DNA from: Clytia hemisphaerica
Lineage: Eukaryota > Cnidaria > Hydrozoa > Leptothecata > Clytiidae
Assembly: GCA_902728285.1 (NCBI GenBank)
Contig: CACVBU010001155.1
Span: 14,093-78,092, forward strand
DNA length: 64,000 bases
Reading direction: 5' to 3'
Shown here: piece by piece, positions 30,270-43,191 of the stretch
Numbering within the stretch: the stretch's first letter is position 1
How the letters are laid out: every line of letters begins with the position of its first letter
Notes under the pieces: model-generated
Databases searched by the model: none
The model's input: only the letters and a program-made list of their open reading frames with translations
Told to the model about the DNA's origin: nothing
Position numbers and translations under genes: made by a program

Positions 30270-31560
30270 TGCTGACGAGTCCTAATAAGGACGAAATGCA
30301 TGGGTATTATAAAGAATCGAATGTTAAAGGCGAAGGGAAAGTGGCAGACAAAATTTCTAAGCATTTAAATAAATTTCAGAGCAATGGATATTGGATGGAA
30401 AAAACATTTTCAAAATGTCGAAATTTCAAAATATCTTTCTCAATGTAACGAATCAGGGCTTCGCTTTCTATAATTTTTGTGTACACACTCAGTGGTTTCA
30501 CCACCAGAACTTTGAGCTCTTTGAGACCAGATTTTCCGTGAAATTGCTTTCATTTTTAGTATTTACAATCCAAACTGAGAAATCTCTCCTTGTTGCCTTT
30601 TTGTCTGTCTGCCTAATGAAATATTCGTTAATCTTTTGTCACCTTTTTTATTGTAGTTGATTTTTTTGGGGGAGTAGGGTTATTTTCTTGTGCGTAGGAA
30701 GAAATAAATAATCCTCAGTTTCAAAAAAAATGAAAAAATCAAAAAACTGTCGGAATTGGCTATATTCAACTGAATTTCAATGAATTTTGGCTTAATTTTG
30801 GTTCTGGGTAATTTGATAGAATGACGAACTCGGGCACACCCAAACCCAGACGCCCTTATACATCTCTAGTTGAAAATTTAAGCGTGATGATACACTATCG
30901 TCTATTTTTATACAGAGAATGCAACAAAAAGTAAAAAAGAGAACTAAAAATATATTCAAAATCCTTCAAAAAGATTTAGGAAAAATTTCAATCTTCGAAA
31001 GCCTTAAAATCTAGAAGTAAACTTTTCATCCTACTAAACCCTCTATTGACGATTAAGTAAAATGGGTTGTACTTCAATCAAAAGAACTTTGTAGTCTTTG
31101 TCGAGTAAGAGAATATTTTTGGGAACCTTTTCGTTTTTTCATATTAGTATTTTTTTACATATTTTATGAACTCTATAAAGTTTGGTCACACAAAAAATTA
31201 ACAAGGATCTTTTTAACTAACACCCTATGTCTCCAAATAGTTTAGTTCTTTTTTCCTTGGCTTAAATGAGATTGGTTATTTGAAATAAAAAAGTACTTGT
31301 ACTTGTTCCCCAAGACAGGAAACAAATATTACTTCATTTCAATGTGTGACTGCTTCTGTGTTTTACACGAAAAATCGAAGGTTTTGCACGCGGAGTGGCT
31401 CAATCACTATTGCATAGTTGATGTAGTGAATCTCGACCTAAAGAAGGAAGAAATTTTTTGAAATAATCCAAAACGTAAGAGTTTTTATCATGATCATTTA
31501 ACAATGTAGACGATGCTATCATCCGTTGGAGGGGTAGTAAAAGTATAAAAATAAATGTAC
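30270..31560. other. AT-rich stretch without recognisable genes
   Basis: Several frames of 60-90 codons are open in AT-rich DNA. None shows domain-like composition or a convincing start and splice context. Confidence 0.5.
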
Positions 31561-31564
31561 GGGG

Positions 31565-31723
31565 TTTAAGACCATGTTCGCACGTGACGGTTCCGTTTCG
31601 TTCCAAAACAGAATGAAGCCATTCTATTGGTTAGAAGTGACGTAGCACTTGAATGTAACCAATAGAATGGCTTCATTTCGTTTCGGAGCGAAACTGAACC
31701 GTCACGTGCGAACATAGTCTAAA
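31565..31723. mobile_element. Palindromic MITE
   Basis: Arms of about 65 bp: atgttcgcacgtgacggtt on the left, inverted on the right (aaccgtcacgtgcgaacat). The inner parts match too (atgaagccattctattggtt). The total is about 159 bp with a loop of about 20 bp. The centre is tgacgtagcacttg. Confidence 0.85.
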
Positions 31724-32159
31724 GCCATAATAGGCAGTAGATAGAAAGAATAGTGGGTGTAGAGTTTGGAGGAAAATTTAAACACCTCCCGCGTAACTTG
31801 AATTATTTTCTATTTGGCGACCTTGTTTAGACGTAATGATTGGCTATTACATTGGCGATACCTAGTAGACTTAATGATTCTACAGTAGATTAAAGGGTGT
31901 GATCAAATCTTCTACGTAGGATTTGAAGCTGCTTATTCCTTAAGCAGGTTAAGCGGCCCGCGTGGCTATCATACAAATGCTTGAATAGAAAGTAAGAAAT
32001 ACAACCAGAATTTAAAAAAATATAAAACGTGAAAAAAAAAATAAAGAAAGCGCTAAATTTTATCCGTAAACCGCCGAGCTGACAGTGTAAATCTTGAGAC
32101 GTCACTTAAACAAAGTCATTGTACGGTAGTCGGTATTAACCTTGTCGATATTTATAGAA

Positions 32160-32275
32160 ACGATGTTTTTCGTTGGAAAATATGGCGGTATGGCGTTATG
32201 CTTATGGCGGTATACGAAAAAAAATTGGTGGGAGAGTTTCAAAGAAGACTGGCAACTCTATCGACTGTAAACTTT
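32160..32275 (+). repeat. Dispersed repeat E, copy 1
   Basis: Related in inverse orientation to 52950-53025: 'ggcggtatacg', 'gggagagtttcaaagaa', 'actctatcgactgtaaac'. No coding role seen. Confidence 0.65.
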
Positions 32276-35200
32276 TTTCGGCAAAAAAACGTTTGCGAAT
32301 TTTCTTCGGCTTTAGGCTTATTTCTTAGATATTGATTTGTTTTAGACTATAGTATAGTCTAGTGAGATTCCAAACAGGTTTTTCAAAAGTCTCAATGGGC
32401 AAATTTTTCAAAATGAAAAATAGACTGAATCGCACAATTTTCATTTCAAACTTCATCATAACTTATAAGCAAAATCAGACCGGTTTTAATTCGTTCCAAA
32501 TCTCATTATGGTTGTCAAAATATATCTTGAACATAATAAAGACGATTAAAAACTCTATCAATGAAAATACTTCTATTTCGAACTAAATCTACCTTGATTC
32601 TTCGAGGCTAACCTTTTAAGTAGTGATCTTCTAACTTTCATCGTATTTCTTTGAAAATAATTCAGAATGAACTTCGTGGGATAAATTTTGCTGGATAAAT
32701 CACTTTATTATCAAACTTCATATCTCTTCTTTTTTCTTTATCTACCATTTCGCAATGGAGATTTTCCTCTGCTGGTTCAAAGTACGCACCTAATTCAGAA
32801 ATTGAACGGGATAAAGTTCTGAAAAACTGGTGAAGATTTCACCCGGGGGGGGGGGGGTACTTAGACAAAATGGGTACCGAATATGTGCGAGCCACAAGGG
32901 TCCCTTTGTCACGCACACCTTCGAAAGTCTCTCAAAGGGGCTCAAAAACGATTAAAAAGAAAAGTGAGTCTCTTTAAGGGTCGGTTTCGGAGGTTTTGTC
33001 CGCACAACTCTTATACCTCCCCCGGGGGAATATTCGCGGAGTAAGAAGGTTCGATTTATTGAAAGAACGAAAGGTGTTTTGCTATCGTGAGCGACAAATG
33101 CCCTCAATAAAATCTCAGGAAACTCCACCTCTTTTCAAAACACAGCATGTGAACACTACTGCTGTGATATTGCACAAAATTAGATTTGGAACATGAAAAC
33201 AGAAAAACAAGAATTTCATGCAATGCATTTTTCTTAATATGTGTATTTTTGAAACTGTGGCATTTTTAATGATGAAAAAGGGGGGTTGTCCTTATAGGAG
33301 TCAAACACAGTGTGAAGTCAATGGGATGGGTGGATACGAAGAGATTGATGTTAAAAGATGGAGAATCTGAAGTTCTTTCATTTTCTTTATATGGCAATCT
33401 CATATCCAACACTCCTTCTCAAAGATTGCGAATCACTGCCTTATCCCTCGCCAATATAAAGTACAGTGACGACAATAAATTCTGGCAATTTCATTCAAGA
33501 GAATTTTCACGTTATATTTATTATTATGTTTGAATTTCTAAAGGCTCTAAAATGTGAGAATGTCAAGCTGGTGATTTCTCACTTTCGATAAATACGGAAA
33601 ATCTTATAGAAAGATCTTGTTAAAACTCAGTACAACATTCATTTCGTCACAACATTAGGACGTGTTTTTTTTCACATCCTTTGAAATGCTCAATGGGCTT
33701 GGTGAAGGAGTAAGCGTGATCATCGACAAAATGGAATATTTTACTGAACTTTATGAAGAACTTAAAAGAGGTAAATTTGAAGATTCTTTTTAAAGGGGGC
33801 TTCCGAGGGCACAGAATACCGGTTTACCGGTAATACCGGCCAATAGAGTTAGGTTAAAAATATACCGACCAAATTCTATTGAGCCCCCTCCATTTAAAAT
33901 AGTATATGATCTTACTTCACAGACATCAATGTAAACCTGACCTAAAATCCTCCCCGTCGTTGAGAAAGTTTTATCCCCAGTGAAAGATACATAAAAGATG
34001 CAGATTGAGACCGCAGATGCATCTCAATTCTCATGTTAAAACTCAGAGTTACAACTCTAAATTCCAACAGTAAATTATAGCACTTAAAAATAATTTGTGG
34101 TGTTTAAGAGGCCCCGAGGCTGCCCCTTGAAGATGATTTACAAAATTTTATTTTGGCCACCTGTCTATTTGGTATTTTACAGACCGGAATGTAAACTTGA
34201 CCAAAATTATGTATTGACTGATTGGCTCGTCTAATCTAACTGACATTTGTTCCTAGAGGCTGATTTGCCAAATAAAAGAGATTAGTAACAGAAAAAAAAT
34301 TATTTCCATGAGTATTTGGTACTTTGCAGATCGGTCTGTAAAATACACATTGACCACCTGCCGGAACTCAGGAACACTGGAGATTTTGACTTGAAAATTT
34401 CATCAGTAATAGATATCAACCATCTAGGACAGTGTGCAAAATTTTAGTTTAGTCATATGACCACTTCGTCTTTTACAGCCCACCCCCAAAGATGCTGTAA
34501 GGGTTAAAGAGGGTAACTTTAAGGCATTTAGAGGTTGAATATCGAAATTTCTTCCGTCGTCACAAACCATGGCTGAACTTTCTTATAGTCACTCTCTTTT
34601 ACTCTTCCACTTCCCAGATCATGACGTGGGCCCGGTGACCGGAGCCTGAGGGTTCTACAATCAACAAGCTCGAGATATAATTGAATTTTTGGTTATTTTG
34701 ATGTTTTTTTACCTAAAATTTAGGTGATAAAAATGTTTTTAGCATTTTTCACTTTATTTGATAGATATTAATTTAGGAATTGTTTTTTGGCTTCCAGGCT
34801 ATATTCTAAGCCTTAATGGAACACTTCAGAGCTCTTTGGTCCTAAGATTCAAGGTTCAACTTCACATTCTTGAAGCTTAAGTTACAGCACGTAAAAGAAA
34901 TTTCTGGTTTTATAGTTTTGCAGGGAACTCCCCTTTTTCTCGAACATAACAACTTCGGGATTGTATCACAGGTCCAATCCCAAAATCAACTATGGAAAAC
35001 TACAAAAAAGCAAGCATTTCAGATGGAAAAAGAAGTAGCTTCATTTCCTATCCAAGAGTTTCAACTCAATGGGGGTACAACCATTGATTTCAAAGCGAGC
35101 CCCGAAGGGGCTATATCCGAACCTCCTGGATTGGAAATAAAGCCACTTATTCCCCATCCTAAGCATGTGAACCATGTGGTTTTCACACATAATTTATTAT

Positions 35201-36140
35201 GGCGGGGCTTCACTTTTACTTGCTTGAGAAAGGTTGAAGATTCCCTTCTTCAAACCCCTCAAACTCAATGGGTACAACAGTATTTAAAGTCTAATGGGTA
35301 TTAGCATAAATGACAGAGGTACTATATTTAGTATTCTAGTAATAGTAGGTTAAACAGACAACGTGTAGGAAAAATAAATCTCGCAAATCAATCTGTTCAA
35401 TAACTCGTGAAAAATCAAAACAAGACAGAAAACTTAATACTCACAAAATACAAGTTTAATCAGCACCCCATAGTGATTAAGTGCTTTTTAATGCCTTTTA
35501 ATTAACTAGGATTAATTAGTAGACACTTCCCTACTTAATGAGTTTGTAAAAGCACAAAGCAACGTGGAGTTGTAGTTTATTTAACCTTACCGAAAATTGA
35601 CGTTGAATCTCTCGAAGACAATCATGTTTTAAGCCTCTTCTAAGCCTTAAATGGATCTAATTAAATGCGAAGAAAGGAGTTGATGGAGAATAAGCATAAC
35701 AAAAAGATGATCTCAGCATTTAAGTAATCGATTTTATTATTTGACTCTGTCGAACTTTTTAATGCTTAACACTGAGGCACTTGACGTTTATATACCCCCT
35801 GTAATCTACTGTCGCCTATTGTGAGCACTTTTTGATAAGGGTCCTCTTACTTTCTCCAGATGGAGTCTTTTTCTAGCGCTTTAGGAGCGACCTATGATTT
35901 TCATTACCTTATACCACATAAGCTCAGAACCTACAGCATCGACCAAAAAGGGCTGTATTTGCAAAAAATATTTAAAGATATCTACACAATTAATGACCAC
36001 CTACTAATTAGACTTTCACAATTTTTTGTTCGTAAAATATAGTATTGCCACACTTATATTTTCTAGGTTTCGTTTCAATAAGCTTGTCTAAGTAATCTTT
36101 CAAGGCTTTACAGAATTGATGCTGAATAAGTTATAAGCAA
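32276..36140. other. Gene-poor stretch
   Basis: A G14 run at about 32847. A frame of 144 codons at 34870-35304 is the longest but has no recognisable domain. Its ends share 'gtacaac' and 'actcaatggg' motifs with each other, suggesting small local duplication. I do not call it a gene. A frame at 35860-36042 follows a good acceptor-like sequence (tcttactttctccag) but is otherwise featureless. Confidence 0.4.
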
Positions 36141-36147
36141 AAGGAGC

Positions 36148-36400
36148 CTAAGGGCGTAAAAGTAAAGCGTTCGGCTACAGCATACAAGGTTTGGGTTCAA
36201 TTCTAAAACCGGGTCATAAAGATTCAAAATAAAATGGCACTTGATATCGATCTCTCTGGTTTGATGCTCATTAAAAAGAGAAGGGTCAAGGGAAGGAAGT
36301 GCCGCCCTCTCATAGCTTAGGGTTGACAGCTATAGAAAAGGGAGCCTTCAGGTCACCCTCGATTGCGGTACGGACTTACTTACTACCAAAACCAACTTCA
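36148..36400 (+). repeat. Possible second tRNA-derived SINE
   Basis: The head, aagggcgtaaaag ... ggctacagcatac ... tttgggttcaattc, resembles a tRNA-like module with a B box (GGGTTCAATTC at 36193-36203) but a poor A box. It is followed by a GC-richer body ending near 36390. Only one copy is visible in the window. Confidence 0.35.
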
Positions 36401-36980
36401 TACTTTGCATTTTCGAATATTTATAATAAGTAAAAGTGGAACAGTATTCTATCAGCAAACAAAATGGACAGCCAAAACCGGGGGTTCAAGAAGTTAAACA
36501 AATTGTGACTTGTCTTCGTGAAGTCAAAGCAAATCGTTTTAACTTATTCTTGATAATCCATACAAGGCAAAAGGTCTAATGTGTTTTAATGTATGCAGTC
36601 CTCTCCTGTATATATCTTTAAATCGTTTGAAAACTTCAAATTAAGTAGGATTAACATACCTTTTGAATTCAAAAACATACATTTGAGATTCAATTCTAAA
36701 GTTTTTCGTGTGTTGTTTCAGTCGCTTCAATCTAAATTTCAAGGATTGAATTGGAGGACTGTGGAAGGTTTGATAAACTTTAAGAAAATTTAGATTTTTT
36801 GTTTTAGAGTACTGGGTTTGCGGGATAACGGGTTTGTACCACCTGACTTTTGTAAACTATGGCTGATTTAGATAGACCCTTGCACGGACTGACATTGATG
36901 AACAATTCTTGTGAATTTGAGTACCTTTTCTTTGGATTAAAAGACTTTTATGAACCGTTATTTCAGCACCTCAAGGGGAG

Positions 36981-37180
36981 CCCTCCTTATGCAATGGTAC
37001 CCCTCCTTTTGCAAAGGTACCCCTCCTTTTACAAAGGTAACCCTCCTTTTGCAATGGTACCCCTCCTTTTGCAATGGTACCCCTCCTTTTGCAATGGTAC
37101 CCCTCCTTTTGCAATGGTACCCCTCCTTTTGCAATGGTACCCCTCCTTTTGCAATGGTACCCCTCCTTTTGCAATGGCAC
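36981..37180 (+). repeat. 20-bp minisatellite, ten units
   Basis: Unit ccctccttttgcaatggtac. The first three or four units carry variants (ttatgc, gcaaaggtac, acaaaggtaa); the rest are identical, which points to recent expansion at the right end. Because 20 is not a multiple of 3, the frames on both strands repeat every 60 bases and stay open; they should not be read as genes. Confidence 0.95.
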
Positions 37181-37319
37181 CCCTGTTTGAACCTCAAGTA
37201 CCTATTTTTATGGCTTTTAGAATTTCTTTTCGCTACGAAATATTTTGAAATAAATATTGATATCGCTAAAGATCTATGCGGTTTTTATGTGTTGAGATTA
37301 TATTGTTGTAAATGTGTTT

Positions 37320-37560
37320 CTTATAGAAATATCCAAAATTTTTGAAGCCTTTTCGAAATTCTAAACTTTTTAAGTTTGAAGCCTAAAAAGTTCTTAACGT
37401 GTTTTTATCTTTACCATAATGTGAGTATTTGTTGTCGATTTTCTAAGAAATCGGGTGTTTTAGAGTCGCAAAGCTTAAAAAATGAGAAAAAATGTTCTTA
37501 ACTTGTTCTTAATATCTTCGCCATTGAAGCCTTGTGTTCTTATATAGTTTGGTCTTATAA
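37320..37560 (+). repeat. Dispersed repeat F, copy 1 (carries the empty site)
   Basis: Matches 55445-55637 plus 56191-56225 and, inverted, about 41580-41700. Characteristic segments are 'atccaaaatttttgaa', 'gttcttaac(g/t)tgtt', 'ctaagaaatcgggtgtttt' and 'gaagcctt(g/a)tgttcttata'. At 37511-37516 the sequence runs uninterrupted through the point where copy 2 carries an insertion. Confidence 0.8.
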
Positions 37561-38499
37561 AAAAAAGTTAGACTCACTATATATTTTTGAGTTTTGACTG
37601 TGATTATATAATTCTGATGACTTTTAGCTGGTTTTTGGGATGTCTGTGAAAGTTTTGCAGGTAGCTCTGAAACAAGAAAAATGAAATTTTGTTAGTTTAG
37701 CAAATGAAGTCACCGATATTGTATGTATCAGTTTTCAAGCTGAGCCTCAACAAAATTTTACTGGTTCTTATAAAAAAAAGTGTTGGGTCAGTTTGACCAT
37801 ATGGGGGTGTTCCGCTCTTAGGTTCGAAAAATGTACCCTACCTGAAACTTGCTTTTTGAAAATTTTGCCAAAAAACTTTTTTCAAAATTCTTTCACGATT
37901 TCCCCTATAAAATATTCCCAAAAAAAGGTACCCTACGAGGGACTGATTTTTCTATTATGGTGTTTTTTGGCCCAAATTGGCCAGCGGCACATCCCTGTAC
38001 CCTTTTTTACCCAAGTACTCCCTCTGGGGAAAATTGATTAGTTTTTTTTTGAGCCAGTTAAGCTTTTAATTATCAACCTGGTTTCTATATATTTTTAAAT
38101 ATGATCAAATACGAATTGGCGATCTGCCCAATCAAAAGCAATATCCAATTTTTCAAATCAATTAGAGAACAATCTTTAAATAAACAAGCAATAAAATTAT
38201 CGCTTGTTAGTTAATTGGCCTCTTAACGAGATAAGATTTATATTAAATGACATCAAAAAATGTCTGCATATTTTTCAGCAAGTTTGTACGCTGTTCATAT
38301 GAAATTTTCTCATATGTATATGATAGCTTTTTGACTGCGGTTGCAAAGGAAAGGTCAACGGATTTTTTCACTTCGTGCTTCATATAATTTTTGAAGCCTT
38401 CCACCCAGATGCAAGGTAAATCATTAAATATTTCCTTTCCAGAAGGAAATATTTGTTAAAACGGTAATTTTTCTCCTTCTCCTTCTTCAAGTCTAACGC

Positions 38500-38735
38500 T
38501 CGGTTTTGGTCAATTTCGCGAGTTTGTACATGAGTCTCTTTTTAAATCAAGCTCCGGCGGTAAAAACAGTAGAATGTTCTTTTTTTGAGGCGGAAGACGT
38601 CATTTCTTCGAGAAACGTTTGTGGTAAATATCCGTACGGTGCTCTATTCTCCTTGTCGATCGGGCAACGTCGGCCGTTTCAGAAGCGTATTGTTGATCGT
38701 ACCATACTGCTTTGTTTCTAACTGTCAAAACAAAG
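38500..38735 (+). promoter_or_regulatory. CpG-rich promoter-like region
   Basis: GC-richer than its surroundings with many CG dinucleotides (gtcgatcgggcaacgtcggccg) and an ATF/CREB-like core (gacgtcat at 38598). It ends just before a good start context at 38736. Confidence 0.4.
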
Positions 38736-38933
38736 ATGGCAGAAAATAGACAACAACTTTTGTGTCTTTCGCTACTTTTCTTTGCTATTTGGTTTATATG
38801 CTTTGATGAGTTGAATTGGATCATGATTTTTGTACGATTGTCACAAGGAATGGTCGACAGTGAACTTTTCTTAATATTCCTTTCTGGATTTGATGTTTCG
38901 TTTACATTTTGTTGGTTTGGCTGGAATGCATGA
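38736..38933 (+). CDS. Candidate small hydrophobic protein
   Basis: 65 codons from ATG in a strong context (aaagATGGCAG), directly after the CpG-rich block. MAENRQQ is followed by a hydrophobic segment (LLCLSLLFFAIWFICF, about 8-23), and a second lies at about 46-62. It might be a two-span membrane protein or only the first exon of a longer one. High Phe/Trp content in AT-rich DNA leaves room for chance. Confidence 0.35.
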   Translation: MAENRQQLLCLSLLFFAIWFICFDELNWIMIFVRLSQGMVDSELFLIFLSGFDVSFTFCWFGWNA

Positions 38934-41033
38934 GCTGGAATGAGAGAGATGATACAATCTCTTGGTCTTGGAAAACAGGACATTTTATCAACTTTCACAA
39001 CAAAATAACTTCAATTTTGTTTGTATATTTACATAAATCGTACGAAGGCAAGTGACTGTTAATCAATCTGACCATGTTATACCTGAAAAATTACATACTT
39101 GCAATATGAAAAAAGTTTGCACCCAACGACTGGAACGAATGCAAATGCCGACAATGCAACAATGGGAATGGTTGATGAACTGATTTTAGTTAAAAGTTTA
39201 AACATGGAGCAAAATTGACTGGTTAATGATTGAATTTTCCTTGGTTTTTTTATCTACAACAATGAATTAACTGCTGGGCACTGGGGTTAGTGACAGTTAG
39301 TGAAAACTCGTTGCGGTTATAAATTTCAAATTTTAAAGCTGATAATACTGGATCTGGAACACCACGGCCCCCTTAAAAGGTTTATTGCATTGAATATGGA
39401 TGTAAATAATTTGAAATCACCTCACATGTACAATTAAAATCTTTCTTGAACTTTTCTTCCCCGCGTGCATTTGAAAACATGGAAAACTTTAGTTGTGAAT
39501 TTAGAGATCTTTTGCAACTTGTGTTTTTAACGTGGAAACTTTTGTCGTGAATTTGGAGATTTTCTTACCGTCAACTGCTCTAACTTGGGACTATCTGACA
39601 AAACATGAGACAGCAATTTGGCCACCATTTCACCGAACCTCCAAAGTCATTTGATTTGAGTTAATGAACGGTGTATTAAAAAATGGCAAAACGATGGAGC
39701 GCGGCAAGTTACACACGCGTTATTTTGTTAATCCCATCGGGCGATAGGCGGTTAGGTAGCGGGCGTTCTCTAATTCTCCAATCGGCGCTATCAGTGAAAG
39801 TTATCGTGACATGCTATGAAAGGAAGTATGATTGATAAACTTGGTGGAGTTATCAAAACGAATTTGTTGTCAAAGAGACTTAACAAGTTAGTGAAAATAC
39901 AGACCAGATATCAAACAGTCCCATGTTTCGACCAATCGTCCCAAGTTAAAGCAGTTGGCAGTATGTACTGTATGTACATTTAATAAAACGTGGAAACTTT
40001 TGTGATAAATTTGGAGATTTTCTTACACGTGCATTCAAAACGTGGAAAACATTTGTCGTGAACTTGACATTTTCTTCCACATGCATTTAAAAAATGAAGA
40101 AAACTTAAGTGATTTCCTGGCATGACAATTTATTTTATTTTCTGACATTTTTTTGGAAATTTTGGTTGTTTCCAAGTATGTGAAATTTTTTGCTCTTGTA
40201 GCATGCTTTTGGAAATCATAAAATGGCTTCTGTTAGGGGAATTTTTTCCTATCAAAATTTCCCAGTATATAAAAATGAGATTTTTTTTTTTGCATTCTGT
40301 CGGAAAATATGAGATTGTTTCCCTGTTTTGAAAGATTTTTACTTTTTAGCACGTACATTATTTCTAAAAACTCCGAAAGTTACTTTAAATTTTTACATTT
40401 TTTACAATATTTTATATGAAAGTATAATGCAAAATATTTCATCTCATTTTGAAAATATATAAAATTTTCTTTGGTTATCTTACTGTGAAATATTCTATTC
40501 TTTCATTTTAAATATTTGCCCTTTTTGGCTATATAATATTTCTGGAAATCAGCGCTTAAAATAATAATTATAAAATCAGGTCTTTTGATGTGTTCAACAA
40601 CACTCTACTTGGTGACCGCTAGTATAATACTAAAATCCATTTAAAGTCCACCTAACGAAAATTAAAGTTCCAGCCAATTTGATTACTGCATTGTTGTTCT
40701 CAGTCGGGTTCAGCTTGGATATATTTCGTGGTCCGTAGCTTTGAACCTACAGTCATCTTATGAATAATCCTGTAAATACTGGCAATATCATAAATGGAAT
40801 TTTGAAATTCTTAGGGACTTGTGTTGCTTGATGTTATCTGAGATTTAAAGCACTTTGAAATCTTTTTAGGACATCAATTATTATTTTAACATTTGTAAAG
40901 GAAATATTTATCCGCATCTTTGCGGCTCTTGTTACTTATTATTTTACGAGTGCTAAAACAATGTGTGAGTTTTTGTGATATTAATTTAAGTCAGTACAGT
41001 ACAAATATAGTTTCCTACAAAAAACTCTTTTCT
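38934..41033. other. AT-rich stretch without genes
   Basis: A motif of the form 'aacgtggaaa(a)cttttgt(c)gtgaattt' recurs at about 39530, 39990 and 40040, so degenerate local repeats are present. No gene recognised. Confidence 0.45.
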
Positions 41034-41355
41034 CGCCAAAAGCACAGATATCTGTAAAGCCCGAAGGGCTAGATTTGCGGCTTTTATCAAGAAGTGAAGC
41101 TCATCTTTGGAAGGATTTCCTACCAGAGTCACGTGACTAAAATATGCAATTTCACCGGTTTGAGAGATGTGAAATAGCGTTTGTCGCCTACGTTTTTTTG
41201 ATCTCGCGCTCCGAAAACAATTCAAATGCTAGATCCTATCCATAGGCACGAAATTTAAAAAGTCGAATTTTTGATTCACTTTTTTTTGCTGGAGAAAGCT
41301 TATAAGTTGCAAATATAGCCCTTCGGGCTTAGATATCTGTGGCCAAAAGACGAGC
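41034..41355. mobile_element. MITE-like element
   Basis: Arms of about 60 bp: cacagatatct...aagcccgaagggct on the left and agcccttcgggctt...agatatctgtg on the right. No coding capacity. Confidence 0.75.
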
Positions 41356-41579
41356 AGAAGTCTCTACATTTATACTCATATTTGGTTCGTTTTGAAAGCT
41401 TAGCCCCAGATAAAGATAATTCTGACTATATCTGGCAATTAGAGGAAACAAAAAGACAATTATTGAAAAACACACATTGAAAACATTTTAAAAAAGCACT
41501 ATCATTTATCAAGGGGAAGTTTTTCTACGCATCGTAGCCAGTAATCAAAATCGTGTATCCTTCAAATTCATCATTATAC

Positions 41580-41700
41580 GTTTTTTATAAGAACAGAATG
41601 TTAAGAACAAGTGACGAACAATTTGAGACTTAACGGGTTCTAAAACACCCAATTTCTTAGACAATTGCAGAAAAATATTCCCAAAATGGTAAAAATAAGA
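41580..41700 (-). repeat. Dispersed repeat F, copy 3
   Basis: Inverted and more diverged copy: reads ctaagaaattgggtgtttt and gttcttaacattctgttctt on the minus strand. Confidence 0.55.
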
Positions 41701-42694
41701 ACATTTCAAATCTATACGCTTAAAACAGGAAAAGTTAGGAAAATCTGACGATTTTCAAAAGTTTTGACAAAAATATGTGTAGTTTATAAGAGGAAGCCAT
41801 ATTCAAAATGTTGAATATTGTAATAAGAGTATAGTGAAAATCAAAACATCCTTCCTATCTCTCTACATGTGAGCGACAACCGGAAAAAGTTGGCATCAAT
41901 CAACTGTAGTCAATGGCATTTATGATTTTTTGAGAACTTTTTGTGATAGGTCTGATATACATTTTTATAAGAGCTGATAACTTTCTGACGAGAATTAATT
42001 GCTGTTACTTTTTGGAGTCTTAAAATTTTCTAGTCCCACTCTAACCTCTAAATTGATGTAATTTCAATCAAGCAATGATTTTTCTACTTTAAATTCTACC
42101 TTTAAATTTGCTTAAACTATAGTCATCATACTAACGATAAAAACTTAATAACAGAGTGAAATTGAAAGTTTTGATTAAATTCCGGGAGGGGGTTCCTAGG
42201 CAAAAAGGGGTGCTGCTGCGTATGTCCTGACAATAAGGTTAGGGCTTTTCACCATCCAAAGTTTCTGTAAGGGTCAATTTCCGGTCCGCAAGGTAACCGA
42301 CATTCCCTCTAGGCTTAAATTACCAGACAATATTTGTCTGTTTTTTGATGATGCAGCCAAGAAATCTTCAAAACTTAAAATTAGATATCTTGAGAGGCTG
42401 TATTTTAAAAATAAAAAAAGCCCTTTGACACTTAGTAACCTACCAAGGTGTACATTCAAAACTAAACACATGATACCAAAGTGCTTGAGTGCTTCAAAAC
42501 AAAAACACTAGTTCCCTCGGCAAGAAAATTTCCGTTATGTTTTTTTACTTGCTTGTCAATACATTGTAGATGTGCGAGTAAGATATCAAAACGGATGACT
42601 TACTTACTTTACTTGTTAATGGAGGAAGGCTGACATGCAAATGATCGATTGGAGATAGAGGTTGGATAGAGGTTTTTTCATGTGTTTTCAAGTT

Positions 42695-42860
42695 ATACAC
42701 CCCTGTGTCACAGACCCAGTGTAACTCTCGCTCAACTAAAAAGTTTGGTCAAAATTTCGTCCCCCGTGGGAAAAATACCCTACAATTTCATCTCCGCTCT
42801 GTTTTCATCCCCATTTAGAATTCAATGTAAAAAATTGCACTCCAAAACCCTCCCCCACTG
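42695..42860 (+). repeat. Dispersed repeat C, diverged copy
   Basis: Begins acacccctgtgtcacagacccagtg, as at 53385, then shows 'gtcccccgtgggaaaa' and 'atccccatttagaa' blocks typical of the family. It is inverted relative to 44160-44420. Confidence 0.55.
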
Positions 42861-42919
42861 CATTTCATAACCTGATCACTGTGGGAAGAAGTTGCTTCGA
42901 TTTGCGTAAGGGGTCACGT

Positions 42920-43191
42920 CTTTAAGTGCAGAAACTTTCGCAGGCAGAAACTTTTGCAAGGTTGCAAAATCGCGAAATTTCGCAAATTTAAGTTTTGCGA
43001 ATTTTACTTTTGGAATGAATTCAGTGGATATGACTTTCGGGAATTTTAGAATGTTGTTTCCTTTTGTTGTGATAAAATAAAAATGCACAAAAACTGAGAA
43101 CTGACTTTCGCGAATTTCTCGTGTAATTTCTTACTTGGCAAAAACTTTCGCGAAAAAGAGCAAAAATCGCGAAAGTTTCTGCCCTTAAAGT
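42920..43191. mobile_element. MITE-like element with CTTTAAG-GCAGAAACTTTCGC ends
   Basis: Terminal inverted repeat of 22 bp with one mismatch; the interior is rich in TTCGCGAA-type motifs. About 272 bp, no coding capacity. Confidence 0.75.

Noticed and set aside
34870..35304. 144-codon plus-strand frame
   Set aside because: No domain, no conserved-looking composition and no good start or splice context; small internal duplications suggest repeat DNA. Kept only as a note in the gap entry.
36859..37345. Frames with repeated PSFCNGTPPFAMVPLLLQWY-type sequence
   Set aside because: Product of the 20-bp minisatellite; both strands and several frames are open.
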